Assembly (NCBI GenBank): GCA_963750995.1 | Contig: CAVVST010000001.1 | Span: 248,001 to 312,000, forward strand | DNA: 64,000 nt | Reading direction: 5' to 3' | Origin: CAVVST01 sp963750995 | Lineage (GTDB): Bacteria; Acidobacteriota; Vicinamibacteria; Vicinamibacterales; UBA2999 | Shown: positions 43,891 to 52,477 of the stretch, in pieces | Numbering within the stretch: position 1 is the first letter of the stretch | Layout of the letters: every line of letters begins with the position of its first letter | Notes under the pieces: generated by a model | Told to the model about the DNA's origin: nothing | The model's database searches: none | What the model saw: the letters and a program-made list of their open reading frames with translations, nothing else | Made by a program: the position numbers and the translations under genes

Positions 43891-44403
43891 GCGAACTCGA
43901 CCGTGGTCGCCGCGATCTCGACGTGCCCGGGAGCAGGGCCAACCCGGTGATGACCTGACGCCTGCGCCCGGACAGCAGCCGAAGCATACGCGCGGCGTCG
44001 GTCGCGCGCCGAGTTCGGTGGCGGAGAGATTTGTCAGGCCGCCGAGGTCTGTCGGTCGGCGTTCGAACCGCCGAGATGATGACGGAATCTTTCACCCTTC
44101 GATGTCGGTGTCTATCACGTACGGGTGCAGATTGGCGCCGGCCCACGTTGCGTCGGCGCAACCTGCGCAAGACGCCGTTGCCTCGTCTGGTACGGGCTAA
44201 CTTGTACCGAAGGCAGAACTGGTCGGGTCCTCGCGATGCCCACTGGAGAAAGATCTCCATGTTCTGCCGACTCAAAGGTGTGCGCGATCGTCTGTTTCAT
44301 TGCGTCTCCGGGGTACACCCCTCCGATAAGCCGTTTCCTTCCTGTGTTTCCCAAGCATGACGGCCTGGCCTACGGTGTGCTTTGAATGCAGTGAAGGGCG
44401 TTT
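43891..44403. other. Intergenic stretch, no gene seen
   Basis: Several short frames on both strands, none recognisable. Confidence 0.45.
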
Positions 44404-45357
44404 ATGCCCAGCCGACTTTGCCTCTCGCTCGTATGCCTCTGCCTGACGGCGCTTCAGGTGCGCGGTCAGGAACCGCAGGCGCCGAGCGTTGAGGCCCACC
44501 CGACGACGCGCACAACCCAACCGGCGTCGATTCCGGCCCTTCGCGGTAGGCCAGATCGATTCGTGGGTGCCATTACTGATTACCTCGTCACCAAGGGAGA
44601 CACGCTCCGGAGCATCGGAGCACGATACGGCATCGACTCGGCTACGCTCGTGCGTGAGAACAACCTGCCTGCGAGCGCCAGGCTCGCATCGGGCCAGGTA
44701 GTCCGCATCGACAACCGTCACATCGTCTCGGCTGCGCTCGATTCGGTTGAGCTCATCGTGAACGTCCCCCAGCGGATGCTGTTCCACCGCGGTGCGGACG
44801 GCGTGACCGTTGGATATCCGGTGGCTGTCGGCCGTCCCAGCTGGCCGACACCTAGCGGAGCGTTCGTCGTAGAGGTGCTCGAGCGCCATCCAACCTGGAA
44901 CGTACCTGTGTCAATTCTGGAAGAAAGCAGGCGAAGGGGACGGATCCAGGCGGCGGTCGTCCCACCGGGACCGGACAATCCGCTCGGCGAATTCTGGATC
45001 GGGTTGAGCAGTTCCGGGATTGGCATCCATGGCACCAACACCCCGTCCAGCATTTTCGGCGCCGTGTCCCACGGTTGCGTCCGCGTCCACGCCGACGATA
45101 TCGCACGGCTGTTTGGGCGCATCCGCGTCGGCACACTCGGGCGAATCATCTATGAGCCGGTGCTGTTGAGCGTCCTGAACGATGCGGTCTACCTCGAGGT
45201 ACACCGTGACGTCTACGGGCGCGGCGGCGCTTCGGCGCGGGCGCTCGCCACGGCAGTTGGAGTGTTTGAACAGGTCGACTGGACACTCGCCGACACTGTC
45301 ACCGCTCTGCGCGACGGGATCGCCCGCGACGTGACACGTATATCGCGCACTCCATGA
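44404..45357 (+). CDS. Exported L,D-transpeptidase with LysM domain
   Basis: 317 residues. A signal peptide to about residue 21; LysM at about 58-101 (YLVTKGDTLRSIGARYGIDS, ATLVRENNLPASARLASGQV) binds peptidoglycan; the YkuD domain at about 115-260 has IGIHGTNTPSSIFGAVSHGC and V-R-V-H, containing the catalytic cysteine of the SHGC motif. It forms 3-3 crosslinks or anchors proteins to peptidoglycan in the periplasm. The C-terminal 50 residues are an extra helix. Monocistronic. Confidence 0.88.
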   Translation: MPSRLCLSLVCLCLTALQVRGQEPQAPSVEAHPTTRTTQPASIPALRGRPDRFVGAITDYLVTKGDTLRSIGARYGIDSATLVRENNLPASARLASGQVVRIDNRHIVSAALDSVELIVNVPQRMLFHRGADGVTVGYPVAVGRPSWPTPSGAFVVEVLERHPTWNVPVSILEESRRRGRIQAAVVPPGPDNPLGEFWIGLSSSGIGIHGTNTPSSIFGAVSHGCVRVHADDIARLFGRIRVGTLGRIIYEPVLLSVLNDAVYLEVHRDVYGRGGASARALATAVGVFEQVDWTLADTVTALRDGIARDVTRISRTP

Positions 45358-45386
45358 TTCTGCGGTTGCTGGCGGAAACGGGGTGC

Positions 45387-45464
45387 CTCCTGAAGACGAT
45401 GGCGCGGCTTGGTTTCGGTGGAACACCGGAGACCTAAAGGTCTCCGGCGACCCGAATATGGGAT
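45387..45464 (+). pseudogene. Duplicated 3' end of a sigma-54 activator gene plus its REP
   Basis: About 78 bp match 25784-25861 with few differences. The frame is kept: LLKTMARLGFGGTPET then TAA, versus LLKTMARLGLGEAPET then TGA at 25.8 kb. Nothing of the rest of an activator precedes it. The REP palindrome inside (45426-45447) has the changed centre AA and CGAC instead of CTAC. Confidence 0.7.
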
Positions 45465-45476
45465 GCGGCGGTGTCG

Positions 45477-45498
45477 CCGGGGGCCTTCAGGACTCCGG
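45477..45498 (+). repeat. Degenerate REP palindrome
   Basis: Arms CCGGGGGCCT and AGGACTCCGG with two mismatches, TC centre, preceded by GTCG-like sequence instead of GTAG. Confidence 0.5.
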
Positions 45499-45559
45499 GC
45501 GCTGTGCCTCAGCGCGTCGCGTCAACGGCGGGCAACGTAACCGTCCCAGACCGGGGGCG

Positions 45560-46502
45560 AGGGGGCGGCGTACTTCTCAGTTGCGTCCGCGTCCGGAGAT
45601 CTGGTGTTCGCGGCGGGGGGTCTGGCGCACACGCTCGTCAGCTCGACCGGAGCGGACGTCGCTCTGCCCTCGTCGGCGACCGCCGTGGATTCCGCTTCCC
45701 GCATCTCTCGCCGGACGGCACTCGCGTCGCCGTAACCATCGACCCGAGACCGTCTCAGATCTGGGTCTACGACCTCGTCAGGCAGTCGAGCACTCCACTC
45801 GCGACGACAGGCCACAGCCTCTCGCCGATTTGGACCGTCGACGGTCGCCAGGTTGTGTACAACACGTCGGGAGAGATATATCGCCGCGCCGCCGACGCAA
45901 GCACGCCCCAGGAGGACGTGCTCCTGCGTGAACGGCCGCAGTACCCAACGTCCTGGTCACCGGACGGCCGAACGCTGATCTTCAATGACGATGCCGCGAC
46001 CACCCTGTTTGACATCTGGATACGGCCTCCCGACGGCAAAGCACGACCCCTGATTGCCACGCCCGCGTTCGAAAACGGTGGCATCGTGTCGCCGAATGGA
46101 AAGTGGATCGCGCTCGTTTCGTCGGAAACAAGGCGCCGCGAAGTGTACGTTCGTCCATTCCCGGAGGTGACCCGGGGAAAGTGGACGGTCTCAGGAACAG
46201 GGGGCGGCTATTCACCCAGATGGTCGCGTAACGGCCGGGAATTGTTCTACATGAACGGCCCGACGCTCATGGCAGTCCCGATTGAGGACCAGCTTGAATC
46301 GCTCCGCGCGGGCATTCCCATGGAACTCTTTTCCGGGCCATTCGACACCACGCAAGATAGTAACTTCGACGTCTTTCCGGACGGCAATCACTTCGTGATG
46401 GTGGAGGCAGATCCGGATGCGAGGCCGAGTCGCCTCCAGCTTGTCTACAACTGGTCCGCCGAACTCCGGCGCCTCGAAGCGGCCTCGCCGCAATCGAGAT
46501 AA
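45560..46502 (+). pseudogene. C-terminal WD40/PD40 beta-propeller part of a kinase-type protein
   Basis: FRFPHLSPDGTRVAVTID, IWVYDLVRQSSTPLATTGHS, PTSWSPDGRTLIFNDD, GGIVSPNGKWIALVSSET and YSPRWSRNGRELFYMNG are PD40/TolB-type blades as found C-terminal to Ser/Thr kinases of this group. Before about 45650 the coding frame changes: AYFSVASASGDLVFAAGGLA lies in another frame, and the N-terminal kinase is missing. The end at TAA 46500-46502 is normal. A truncated, frameshifted remnant that may still be expressed in part. Confidence 0.65.
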
Positions 46503-46893
46503 CCTGCCCTCACTCGCAGTCCTCCGCCGTGGGGTTCCTTTCGTCGGCTCCGTGACCGGCCACCGGCTAGGCGTTTGCCAGCTGGAGTCACGTCAAGCAA
46601 GAAGGCATGGCGCACGTTGTCCGACATTATGCGAATCGTATTTCGTCGACAGGCATACGAGGACAAGTATGGCGATGGCAACGCTTGCTGAGTAACCTCA
46701 AATCGATGATCTCCTTTCAACCCTTTCTGACGTCTTCTTGATCTCTACGATGTCGTCGTCGGCCTCGTTAACCGCGAACACCTTTAAAACGCGGCTATGG
46801 CCGAGAACCGAAGGGACCTCATGGCGATGTGTGATCATTCTTTGATCGCACCAAGGCGATCGACCGGTGCTAGATGCCGGGAGGCGCGCGCCG
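46503..46893. other. Intergenic stretch, no gene seen
   Basis: No supported gene. Confidence 0.5.
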
Positions 46894-47136
46894 ATGGATA
46901 GAGCAGACCTTCCGAAAAATACAAGGGGCGGCTTCCTAAATCCAAGCCGTGTCGTGTCATTCTCGTTCTGGATTACCACGGCGTGTATCCTTGTCGCCGT
47001 TGTGGCGTCTATTCTCGCGATTTGGGAGTTTACCGGCACCGACGCGCTCTGGCGTACAGTTGCTACATGCGTCGTCGTTGGCGTCGGCACCCTTGCGTTC
47101 TCGTGGATCAACGCTCTCTTCGGGGTACGCGACTAG
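46894..47136 (+). CDS. Small two-helix membrane protein
   Basis: 80 residues from ATG 46894 (GGGAGG 9 nt upstream; GTG 46867 is an alternative). Two hydrophobic segments: FWITTACILVAVVASILAIW and WRTVATCVVVGVGTLAFSWI, the second ending in a short polar tail (NALFGVRD). Unknown family. Confidence 0.55.
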   Translation: MDRADLPKNTRGGFLNPSRVVSFSFWITTACILVAVVASILAIWEFTGTDALWRTVATCVVVGVGTLAFSWINALFGVRD

Positions 47137-47145
47137 CAACTACGA

Positions 47146-47470
47146 GCGGGTACTAGTCGCGGTTGTGATTACGTAAATTGGCTTGAACCGCCAGCTTTGA
47201 AGGAAGGCCGTCACCCCACCACACGTCGCAGTTTTCGCAACTTGGGCACCACCACTCTGTGATGCGGATGTGCAGCACGACGTGGTGACGGCTTTCCAGG
47301 GGGCTGCAGCACGCAGGACAGACCGAAGTCGATTGCCGCGATGCGCTAACTGAGGGCATGGTGCCGTGATTGGCAAGAATCACGCCTGGGGGAGATGCGT
47401 GGAATTTCCGTCGGTTTCTTTATCGTGGGCGTCGGTTCTCCGACTGGAATGACGAAGCGGCGGCACCAGC
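47146..47470 (-). repeat. Duplicated segment, copy 2
   Basis: Counterpart of 42692-43018: contains GCGGGTACTAGTCGCGG, the zinc-ribbon gene and the CGGTTCTCCGAC / ATGACGAAGCGGCGGCAC block. Same orientation, about 4.45 kb apart. Confidence 0.7.
47153..47359 (-). CDS. Small zinc-ribbon protein, copy 2
   Basis: 68 residues from ATG 47359: CPACCSPLESRHHVVLHIRI, WWCPSCENCDVWWGD. Paralogue of 42704-42907, with the cysteine pairs and spacing kept and most changes conservative. The tail (ANLRNHNRD) is extended. Convergent with the preceding membrane protein gene. Confidence 0.65.
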   Translation of the reverse strand: MPSVSASRQSTSVCPACCSPLESRHHVVLHIRITEWWCPSCENCDVWWGDGLPSKLAVQANLRNHNRD

Positions 47471-47740
47471 CCGACTGCCCTTGTAAAAGTGATTGAGCAA
47501 CGCTTCATATTCGGCGAGTTCCTCGGAGCCGGGCGCCTCGTCAAGCAACCACGTCATGTCGCCGGCTGCGCAGAGACCTGCGAAGCCGTCACGGAGTGCG
47601 TCCTCAACCGCTCCACCCAGCATTCCGATCATGCGCGAGGCGTTAAAAGTTCCCGCGCCTAACCCGCGTTTTAGGGATTGAATGATGGGCGCGAGTCCAG
47701 GATTTTCTCCGCTCGTCGCGCCCATGTCCTGTCGTGACAC
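47420..47740 (-). pseudogene. MEDS-domain (DcmR-type sensor) fragment
   Basis: A frame of 106 residues in which MIGMLGGAVEDALRDGFAGL and CAAGDMTWLLDEAPGSEELA, EYEALLNHFY match the second half of the MEDS sensory domain. The first half with its His/Cys motifs is absent, and the tail runs into the duplicated segment (sharing 47420-47470). It looks like a truncated gene joined to the duplication edge. Confidence 0.6.
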
Positions 47741-47820
47741 TGGACTGAAGTGAGATAATCGTCTTCGCGAATTCGGTCCGGCGTATCTTTTCGCCTCGAC
47801 GCAAGGGTGCCGATACCGAC

Positions 47821-48135
47821 GTGCCAGCCCATGATGGTATTAACCGCAACGGCAGCATCCTTCTCTCCGAGGTTCACGTGCCTGAGATGCCCGTCGTAAT
47901 CAAGATCGCCGATGATAGCAATCGCGAAACGTTTCAGATCAACCATGAGCGCTACCTGTCCTCTGTCCAGGTACCGGAGCGCGAGCAGGACGAGGTGTAC
48001 GTCGCGACAGAATCGTGGATCACGTTTGACGAGGCGGGAGTCCGGGCAGAACTCGCTCAGGCGTTCGGCGCGAGTGGTCCGGACATTGAGACGCTCCTCG
48101 ATACGGCGCGAAAGCAGTTTGAACCCCGGAAGTGA
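47821..48135 (+). CDS. Hypothetical protein
   Basis: 104 residues from GTG 47821 (a later ATG at 47890 would give about 81). VVIKIADDSNRETFQINHER, VQVPEREQDEVYVATESWIT and AELAQAFGASGPDIETLLDT suggest a small alpha/beta protein. Codon-position GC fits coding. Family not recognised. The reverse-strand frame here is taken to be its shadow. Confidence 0.5.
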   Translation: MPAHDGINRNGSILLSEVHVPEMPVVIKIADDSNRETFQINHERYLSSVQVPEREQDEVYVATESWITFDEAGVRAELAQAFGASGPDIETLLDTARKQFEPRK

Positions 48136-48168
48136 GCCAAGCAGAAGCACGCCTCGTAAGTCACGAGC

Positions 48169-48633
48169 CTAGCCCCGCCTTGTTGTGCGCCTGGCGCGTT
48201 TCCGCGGGTGCTGACCCTCGAGCTTCATGCAGTCGGCGCACACGCCGCGAAAATGAATCGAGTAGTCATCGAGGCGGAAGCCGTGGCGGCTGGCGTCCGG
48301 CAGCGACACCTTGAGGCGGGATGACGGTTCGAAATCGACGACCTTGTCGCAGCGGACACAGACCAGGTGGTGGTGACGGCTGACCCGGGTTTCGAAACGG
48401 GCGGCGGCACCCGGATGACAGACCTTGCGCGCGATCCCCATTCGCACCAACGAATTCAACACCCGATACACCGTAGGCCGCGAAATACCCGGCAGCCGCA
48501 CCTGCAGGTCCGCGAAGAGCTCATCTGCCGTGGGATGGTCGTGGCGGTTCCACAGCGCGTCGACCACCGCGCGACGCTGCAGCGTCAGCGGTGTCCTGGT
48601 GTTACGGAAGCGCTGCTCGACTTGCTTATTCAC
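48169..48633 (-). CDS. Fur/PerR-family metalloregulator
   Basis: 154 residues. The DNA-binding winged helix is TLQRRAVVDALWNRHDHPTA then SRPTVYRVLNSLVRMGIARK. The regulatory metal site lies in HHHLVCVRCDKVVDFE, and structural zinc comes from C-V-R-C and C-A-D-C. Divergent from catalase with a 107-bp gap carrying a 7-1-7 palindrome, so a peroxide-sensing PerR-like role is likely. The basic tail (RKRARRTTRRG) is unusual. Confidence 0.85.
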   Translation of the reverse strand: MNKQVEQRFRNTRTPLTLQRRAVVDALWNRHDHPTADELFADLQVRLPGISRPTVYRVLNSLVRMGIARKVCHPGAAARFETRVSRHHHLVCVRCDKVVDFEPSSRLKVSLPDASRHGFRLDDYSIHFRGVCADCMKLEGQHPRKRARRTTRRG

Positions 48634-48656
48634 GGGCTGCTACCTCTGCCGTTGAT

Positions 48657-48671
48657 TGCAATAGTATTGCA
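48657..48671. promoter_or_regulatory. Candidate Fur/PerR operator in the catalase promoter
   Basis: TGCAATAGTATTGCA is a perfect 7-1-7 inverted repeat, the architecture of PerR/Fur boxes. It overlaps a possible -35 (TTGCAA 48656-48661) with -10 TATACT at 48677-48682 for the plus-strand catalase gene (15-bp spacer, short). A partial second half-site TGCAATC lies near 48706. Confidence 0.6.
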
Positions 48672-48740
48672 GCCGCTATACTGTTTCAAACCTGAATCAG
48701 CATCCTGCAATCGACACTCTGCGACAAGAGCGAGGACACC

Positions 48741-50858
48741 TTGGGACAACGAGTACAACGCAAGAACGGTGGACGCGCTGGCCGGGCCGGCGGGGCCGTG
48801 TCCGCGGTAACCGGTAAAGGCGGCGAAACGCACCAGACGGCAGCGTCCGGCGGCGAGCGGTTGACCACCAATCAGGGCGCGCCCATTGCCGACAACCAGA
48901 ACTCGCTGCGTGCCGGAAGCCGCGGCCCGACGCTGCTGGAAGACTTCATTTTCCGCGAAAAGATCACTCACTTCGATCACGAGCGCATTCCCGAACGGAT
49001 CGTCCATGCCCGGGGCTCAGGCGCGCACGGCTACTTCCAGCCGTACAAATCGATGGCCACGCTGACGCGTGCGGCGTTCCTGCAGGATCCCAAAAAGAAA
49101 ACCCCGGTCTTCGTCCGCTTCTCCACCGTCGCCGGCGGCGCCGGCTCTGGCGATACGCCGCGCGACGTCCGCGGCTTCGCCGTCAAGTTCTACACCGAAG
49201 AGGGTAACTTCGACTTGGTCGGCAACAACATCCCGGTGTTTTTCATTCAGGACGCGATCAAGTTCCCCGATCTGATCCATGCGGTGAAGATGGAGCCGGA
49301 CCGCGGCTTTCCGCAGGCCGCGAGCGCGCACGACACCTTCTGGGATTTCGCCTCGCTGATGCCCGAGAGTATGCACATGCTGATGTGGGCGATGTCGGAC
49401 CGCACGCTGGCCCGTTCGTTCCGCATGATGGAGGGCTTCGGCGTCCATACGTTCCGCTTCATTGATGCACGCGGCAAATCGACCTTCGTGAAGTTTCACT
49501 GGCGGCCGAAGATCGGATCGGCATCGCTCATCTGGGACGAATCGGTGAAGCTCTATGGCGCCGACCCCGACTCGCAGCGGCGCGACCTGTTCGATGCGAT
49601 CGCCTCAGGTGCGTTCCCGGAATTCGAATTTTCGGTCCAGGCGTTCGACGACAAGACCGCGGCCTCGTTTCCGTTCGACGTCCTGGACGCCACCAAGCTG
49701 ATACCGGAGGAACTCGTCCCGCTGCAGCCGGTCGGCCGGATGGTGCTCGATCGCAATCCCGACAGCTTTTTTGCGGAGACGGAACAGGTCGCGTTTCATC
49801 CCGGCCATGTCGTCCCCGGCATCGACTTCACCAACGATCCGCTGCTGCAAGGACGCCTGTTCTGGTACACGGACACGCAGCTCCTGCGGCTGGGCGGCGC
49901 GAATTTTCACGAGATTCCCGTCAACCGCCCGAAGTGCCCGATGCACAATTTCCAGCGCGACGGGGTTCGACGGATGGACGTGAACAAGGGCCAGGTGGCT
50001 TATGAGCCGAACAGCCTCGCGGCTGACGGCCCGCACGAGGATCCGGCGGGCGGCTTTACCTCGGTGCCGGCGCTCGATTCCGGATCGAAGGTCCGCGAGC
50101 GCGCCGACACCTTCGCCGATCACTACAGCCAGCCGTCGCTGTTCTGGCGTTCGATGTCCGCGCCCGAACAGCGTCACATCGTCAGCGCGTTCACCTTCGA
50201 GCTGAGCAAGGTCTCCACCGTGGCAGTCCGCCGCCGCATGCTCGGCCACTTGGCCAACATCGATAAGGATCTCCACCGCCGTGTCGAGGCCGGGCTGGGG
50301 ATGGAGGGACAGACCGACACCATCAAGCCGGCGCGGCCGAAGGTCGACATGAAGCCGTCGCCCGCGTTGAGCCTGGTGCATAAGGCGCCGAAGACGATCG
50401 AAGGCCGCAAGATCGGCGTCCTGGTCACCGACGGTACCGACGCCGCGTTTGTCGCCTCGCTCAAGGCCGCGGTCGAAAAGGCTGGCGCCAAGCTGCACGT
50501 CGTGGCGCCGAAGATTGGCGGGGTCAAAGGCACGGGCGGCAAGCGCATCGATGCCGATCATCAGCTGGCCGGCGGGCCGTCAATCTTTTTTGACGCGGTG
50601 GTCGTGGCCCCGTCGGTCGAGGGGGCGAAGATGCTCGAGCGCGAGGCGGCGGCGGTCGATTGGATCCGCGACGCGTATGGCCATCTGAAAGTCATCGGCG
50701 CCACCGAGACCGCCGGACGGCTGCTAGAACGGGCGGGCGCGGCATCCGACGCCGGTGTGATCGGCGTGCGGTCGGCGAAGGACATCGCGACGTTCATTGA
50801 GGCCGCGAAAGGCGGCAGAATCTGGGACCGCGAACCCACGCTGCGTACGCCCGCCTGA
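48741..50858 (+). CDS. katE: Large-subunit (clade 2, HPII-type) catalase
   Basis: 705 residues, TTG start with GAGGA 5-6 nt upstream; no ATG would keep the N-terminus. The catalytic His is in RIVHARGSGAHGYF, the distal Asn in LVGNNIPVFFIQDAIKFPDL, and the haem Tyr in GRLFWYTDTQLLRLG. The C-terminal 140 residues are the DJ-1/PfpI-like domain typical of large catalases (IGVLVTDGTDAAFVASLKAA). It degrades hydrogen peroxide in the cytoplasm. Probably repressed by the divergent Fur-family protein. Confidence 0.93.
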   Translation: MGQRVQRKNGGRAGRAGGAVSAVTGKGGETHQTAASGGERLTTNQGAPIADNQNSLRAGSRGPTLLEDFIFREKITHFDHERIPERIVHARGSGAHGYFQPYKSMATLTRAAFLQDPKKKTPVFVRFSTVAGGAGSGDTPRDVRGFAVKFYTEEGNFDLVGNNIPVFFIQDAIKFPDLIHAVKMEPDRGFPQAASAHDTFWDFASLMPESMHMLMWAMSDRTLARSFRMMEGFGVHTFRFIDARGKSTFVKFHWRPKIGSASLIWDESVKLYGADPDSQRRDLFDAIASGAFPEFEFSVQAFDDKTAASFPFDVLDATKLIPEELVPLQPVGRMVLDRNPDSFFAETEQVAFHPGHVVPGIDFTNDPLLQGRLFWYTDTQLLRLGGANFHEIPVNRPKCPMHNFQRDGVRRMDVNKGQVAYEPNSLAADGPHEDPAGGFTSVPALDSGSKVRERADTFADHYSQPSLFWRSMSAPEQRHIVSAFTFELSKVSTVAVRRRMLGHLANIDKDLHRRVEAGLGMEGQTDTIKPARPKVDMKPSPALSLVHKAPKTIEGRKIGVLVTDGTDAAFVASLKAAVEKAGAKLHVVAPKIGGVKGTGGKRIDADHQLAGGPSIFFDAVVVAPSVEGAKMLEREAAAVDWIRDAYGHLKVIGATETAGRLLERAGAASDAGVIGVRSAKDIATFIEAAKGGRIWDREPTLRTPA

Positions 50859-50890
50859 CGTCTGGCTCACGTCGCAGCGGTGCGATCGTG

Positions 50891-51583
50891 TCATCGTGCG
50901 TCCTCCAACTCGACCCCGGTCGAATCCACGAAGGCATAGTTCGTTAACAACTCCGTCTCTGGTACATGGCGCGCCCAGAGCTCCGTCTTGATCAGGGTCG
51001 CTTCTTGCCTCGAAAATCTCCAGCCGTCAGCGTGACCGCGCAGCAACGCGGCGTCATTCCAGTGCCCGCGCATGAGACCGTCGGCCGCATGGTCGCTGGT
51101 GCCGAGAAGCAGGTGCCCTACCTCATGAGCGATTGCTCTACCCAATAGAGCCGCCCGCTCAAGATGTAGCCGTTGTGCGACCCGGGTGACACGGTTACCA
51201 AAAACGGTAGCGAGCATGGCGCGGGCGCTCTGTGGGACCAGAGAGTATCCCAGCGCCATGAGGTCATGTTGCTGGTCGGATCGCTCGGTCAGGATGCGCA
51301 CGATGACTTCCGTGGGGTTCAGCGTGTCACCGCATTGGCGCGCCGCACCTCGAATCACGTCCTTCGAGCAGTCGCGCCAGCGAGCCTGCACGCCAGCGTC
51401 CTTGAAGATCGCGCCGGCAACATCTTGAGCGGTGCGGATGTCATCGTTCGCGATGCCGAAAGTGTCATACAGACGGATTGCGACATCGGGATCAGAAGGG
51501 GCCTGCGCCCAAAGCGGGACGGCCGCCAATAAGCATCCGGCAATCGTCACCAGACGTACACGTACAAACCGATAGCGGGTCAC
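50891..51583 (-). CDS. Exported protein with HExxH metalloprotease-like motif
   Basis: GTG 51583 starts a basic N-terminus and signal peptide (LVTIAGCLLAAVPLWAQ); the frame runs further upstream without a better start. The 230-residue protein contains AIAHEVGHLLLG, a gluzincin-type H-E-x-x-H with the third ligand possibly in DHAADGLMRGHW. Similar acidobacterial proteins (ANDDIRTAQDVAGAIFKDAG, RCGDTLNPTEVIVRIL-like) are uncharacterised. Proteolytic activity is inferred from the motif only. Confidence 0.65.
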   Translation of the reverse strand: MTRYRFVRVRLVTIAGCLLAAVPLWAQAPSDPDVAIRLYDTFGIANDDIRTAQDVAGAIFKDAGVQARWRDCSKDVIRGAARQCGDTLNPTEVIVRILTERSDQQHDLMALGYSLVPQSARAMLATVFGNRVTRVAQRLHLERAALLGRAIAHEVGHLLLGTSDHAADGLMRGHWNDAALLRGHADGWRFSRQEATLIKTELWARHVPETELLTNYAFVDSTGVELEDAR

Positions 51584-51915
51584 TCGAGGCCCTTTGTGAC
51601 GCGTTGGGCAAATCAAAATTGGGTTGGAGAGTCGGTGCCGCGCGCATTCTGCCACGAAACACTGCAATTAGGAGCGCCAATGTCCCCGCCCGCCACGACC
51701 GCCGCACATCCACGGCGAGTCCGTAAAGCTGTTGCTGCGGCGAAAGCGTAGTGCGCAACGGGCGAGGTTTGTGCAGACAAAACCTTCGCGAGCGGAACGT
51801 TGTTACTGCCATCTTTCCGGCAAGGCAGTCCGCGTTCATGGCACGGAGAGGCGGCGGACGCAGGAAAGCGACCACGGGCGCAAAGTCGCAGCACCCCGAG
51901 GCGCGCATACACACA
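51584..51915. other. Intergenic stretch, no gene seen
   Basis: No supported gene between the exported metalloprotease-like gene and the next small plus-strand gene. Confidence 0.45.
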
Positions 51916-52260
51916 ATGGCGAAACGCAAACTCCACGAGTCGGAAACTGGCCTGTATTGGTCGAATTGCGGCGACGTCCTGTGTCTGGCGCACGCCAAGG
52001 GGATCGGTGCGCCTCAGTGGAAGGAGGAGGAATGGGAACCGCTTCCCGCGGCTTCCCAGCATCGGACGAAAGGGTGGCGCTACCAATGTCAGCGCTGTTC
52101 ACAAGACGGACGGGCGGTCGTCCACGCCGTTGAGCCCAAGCGCCTTGTTCGGCGCGAGCCGAAAACAAGACGGCTGCGGCGCGCGCTGTCAATATTTGCG
52201 TCACTCGCGCTGCTCCAGCGCCTGATCACCTTGATATGGCGCCGTCGGAAAACCGTGTGA
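51916..52260 (+). CDS. Small cysteine-containing basic protein
   Basis: 114 residues from ATG 51916 (MAKRKLHESETGLYWSNCGD). Cysteines in NCGDVLC and C-Q-R-C could bind metal; the C-terminal third is arginine-rich with a hydrophobic segment (LSIFASLALLQRLITLIWRR). Unknown family. The frame extends upstream but without a convincing start. Confidence 0.45.
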   Translation: MAKRKLHESETGLYWSNCGDVLCLAHAKGIGAPQWKEEEWEPLPAASQHRTKGWRYQCQRCSQDGRAVVHAVEPKRLVRREPKTRRLRRALSIFASLALLQRLITLIWRRRKTV

Positions 52261-52477
52261 GCGAACCTTAGGCCGCAAGTTAGCTACACGAGAAAGATCC
52301 ACCGACGGGATTGCCTCTTGCGAGTAGCCAAGGGCCTGGTACAGCGCGCGGGCGACGGCGATCCGCTCGTGGGCCGCCGCCGCCCGGACGTCATCGTTGG
52401 CGATCTGGCCTGCGGCGCCGACACGTGGCGCAGACCTGCAGCTCGCCGTCACTGCGTGGAGCGTGCCGCGGTCACTG

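Noticed and set aside
47671..48150. A 159-codon minus-strand frame opposite the hypothetical gene at 47821
   Set aside because: The plus-strand frame has the more protein-like composition and fits between neighbours; the minus frame overlaps the MEDS fragment and matches nothing.
52201..52452. An 83-codon minus-strand frame
   Set aside because: It overlaps the end of the small plus-strand gene and has no good start or family resemblance; a faint likeness to the exported metalloprotease-like protein (ANDDVRAAA against ANDDIRTAQ) is too short to use.
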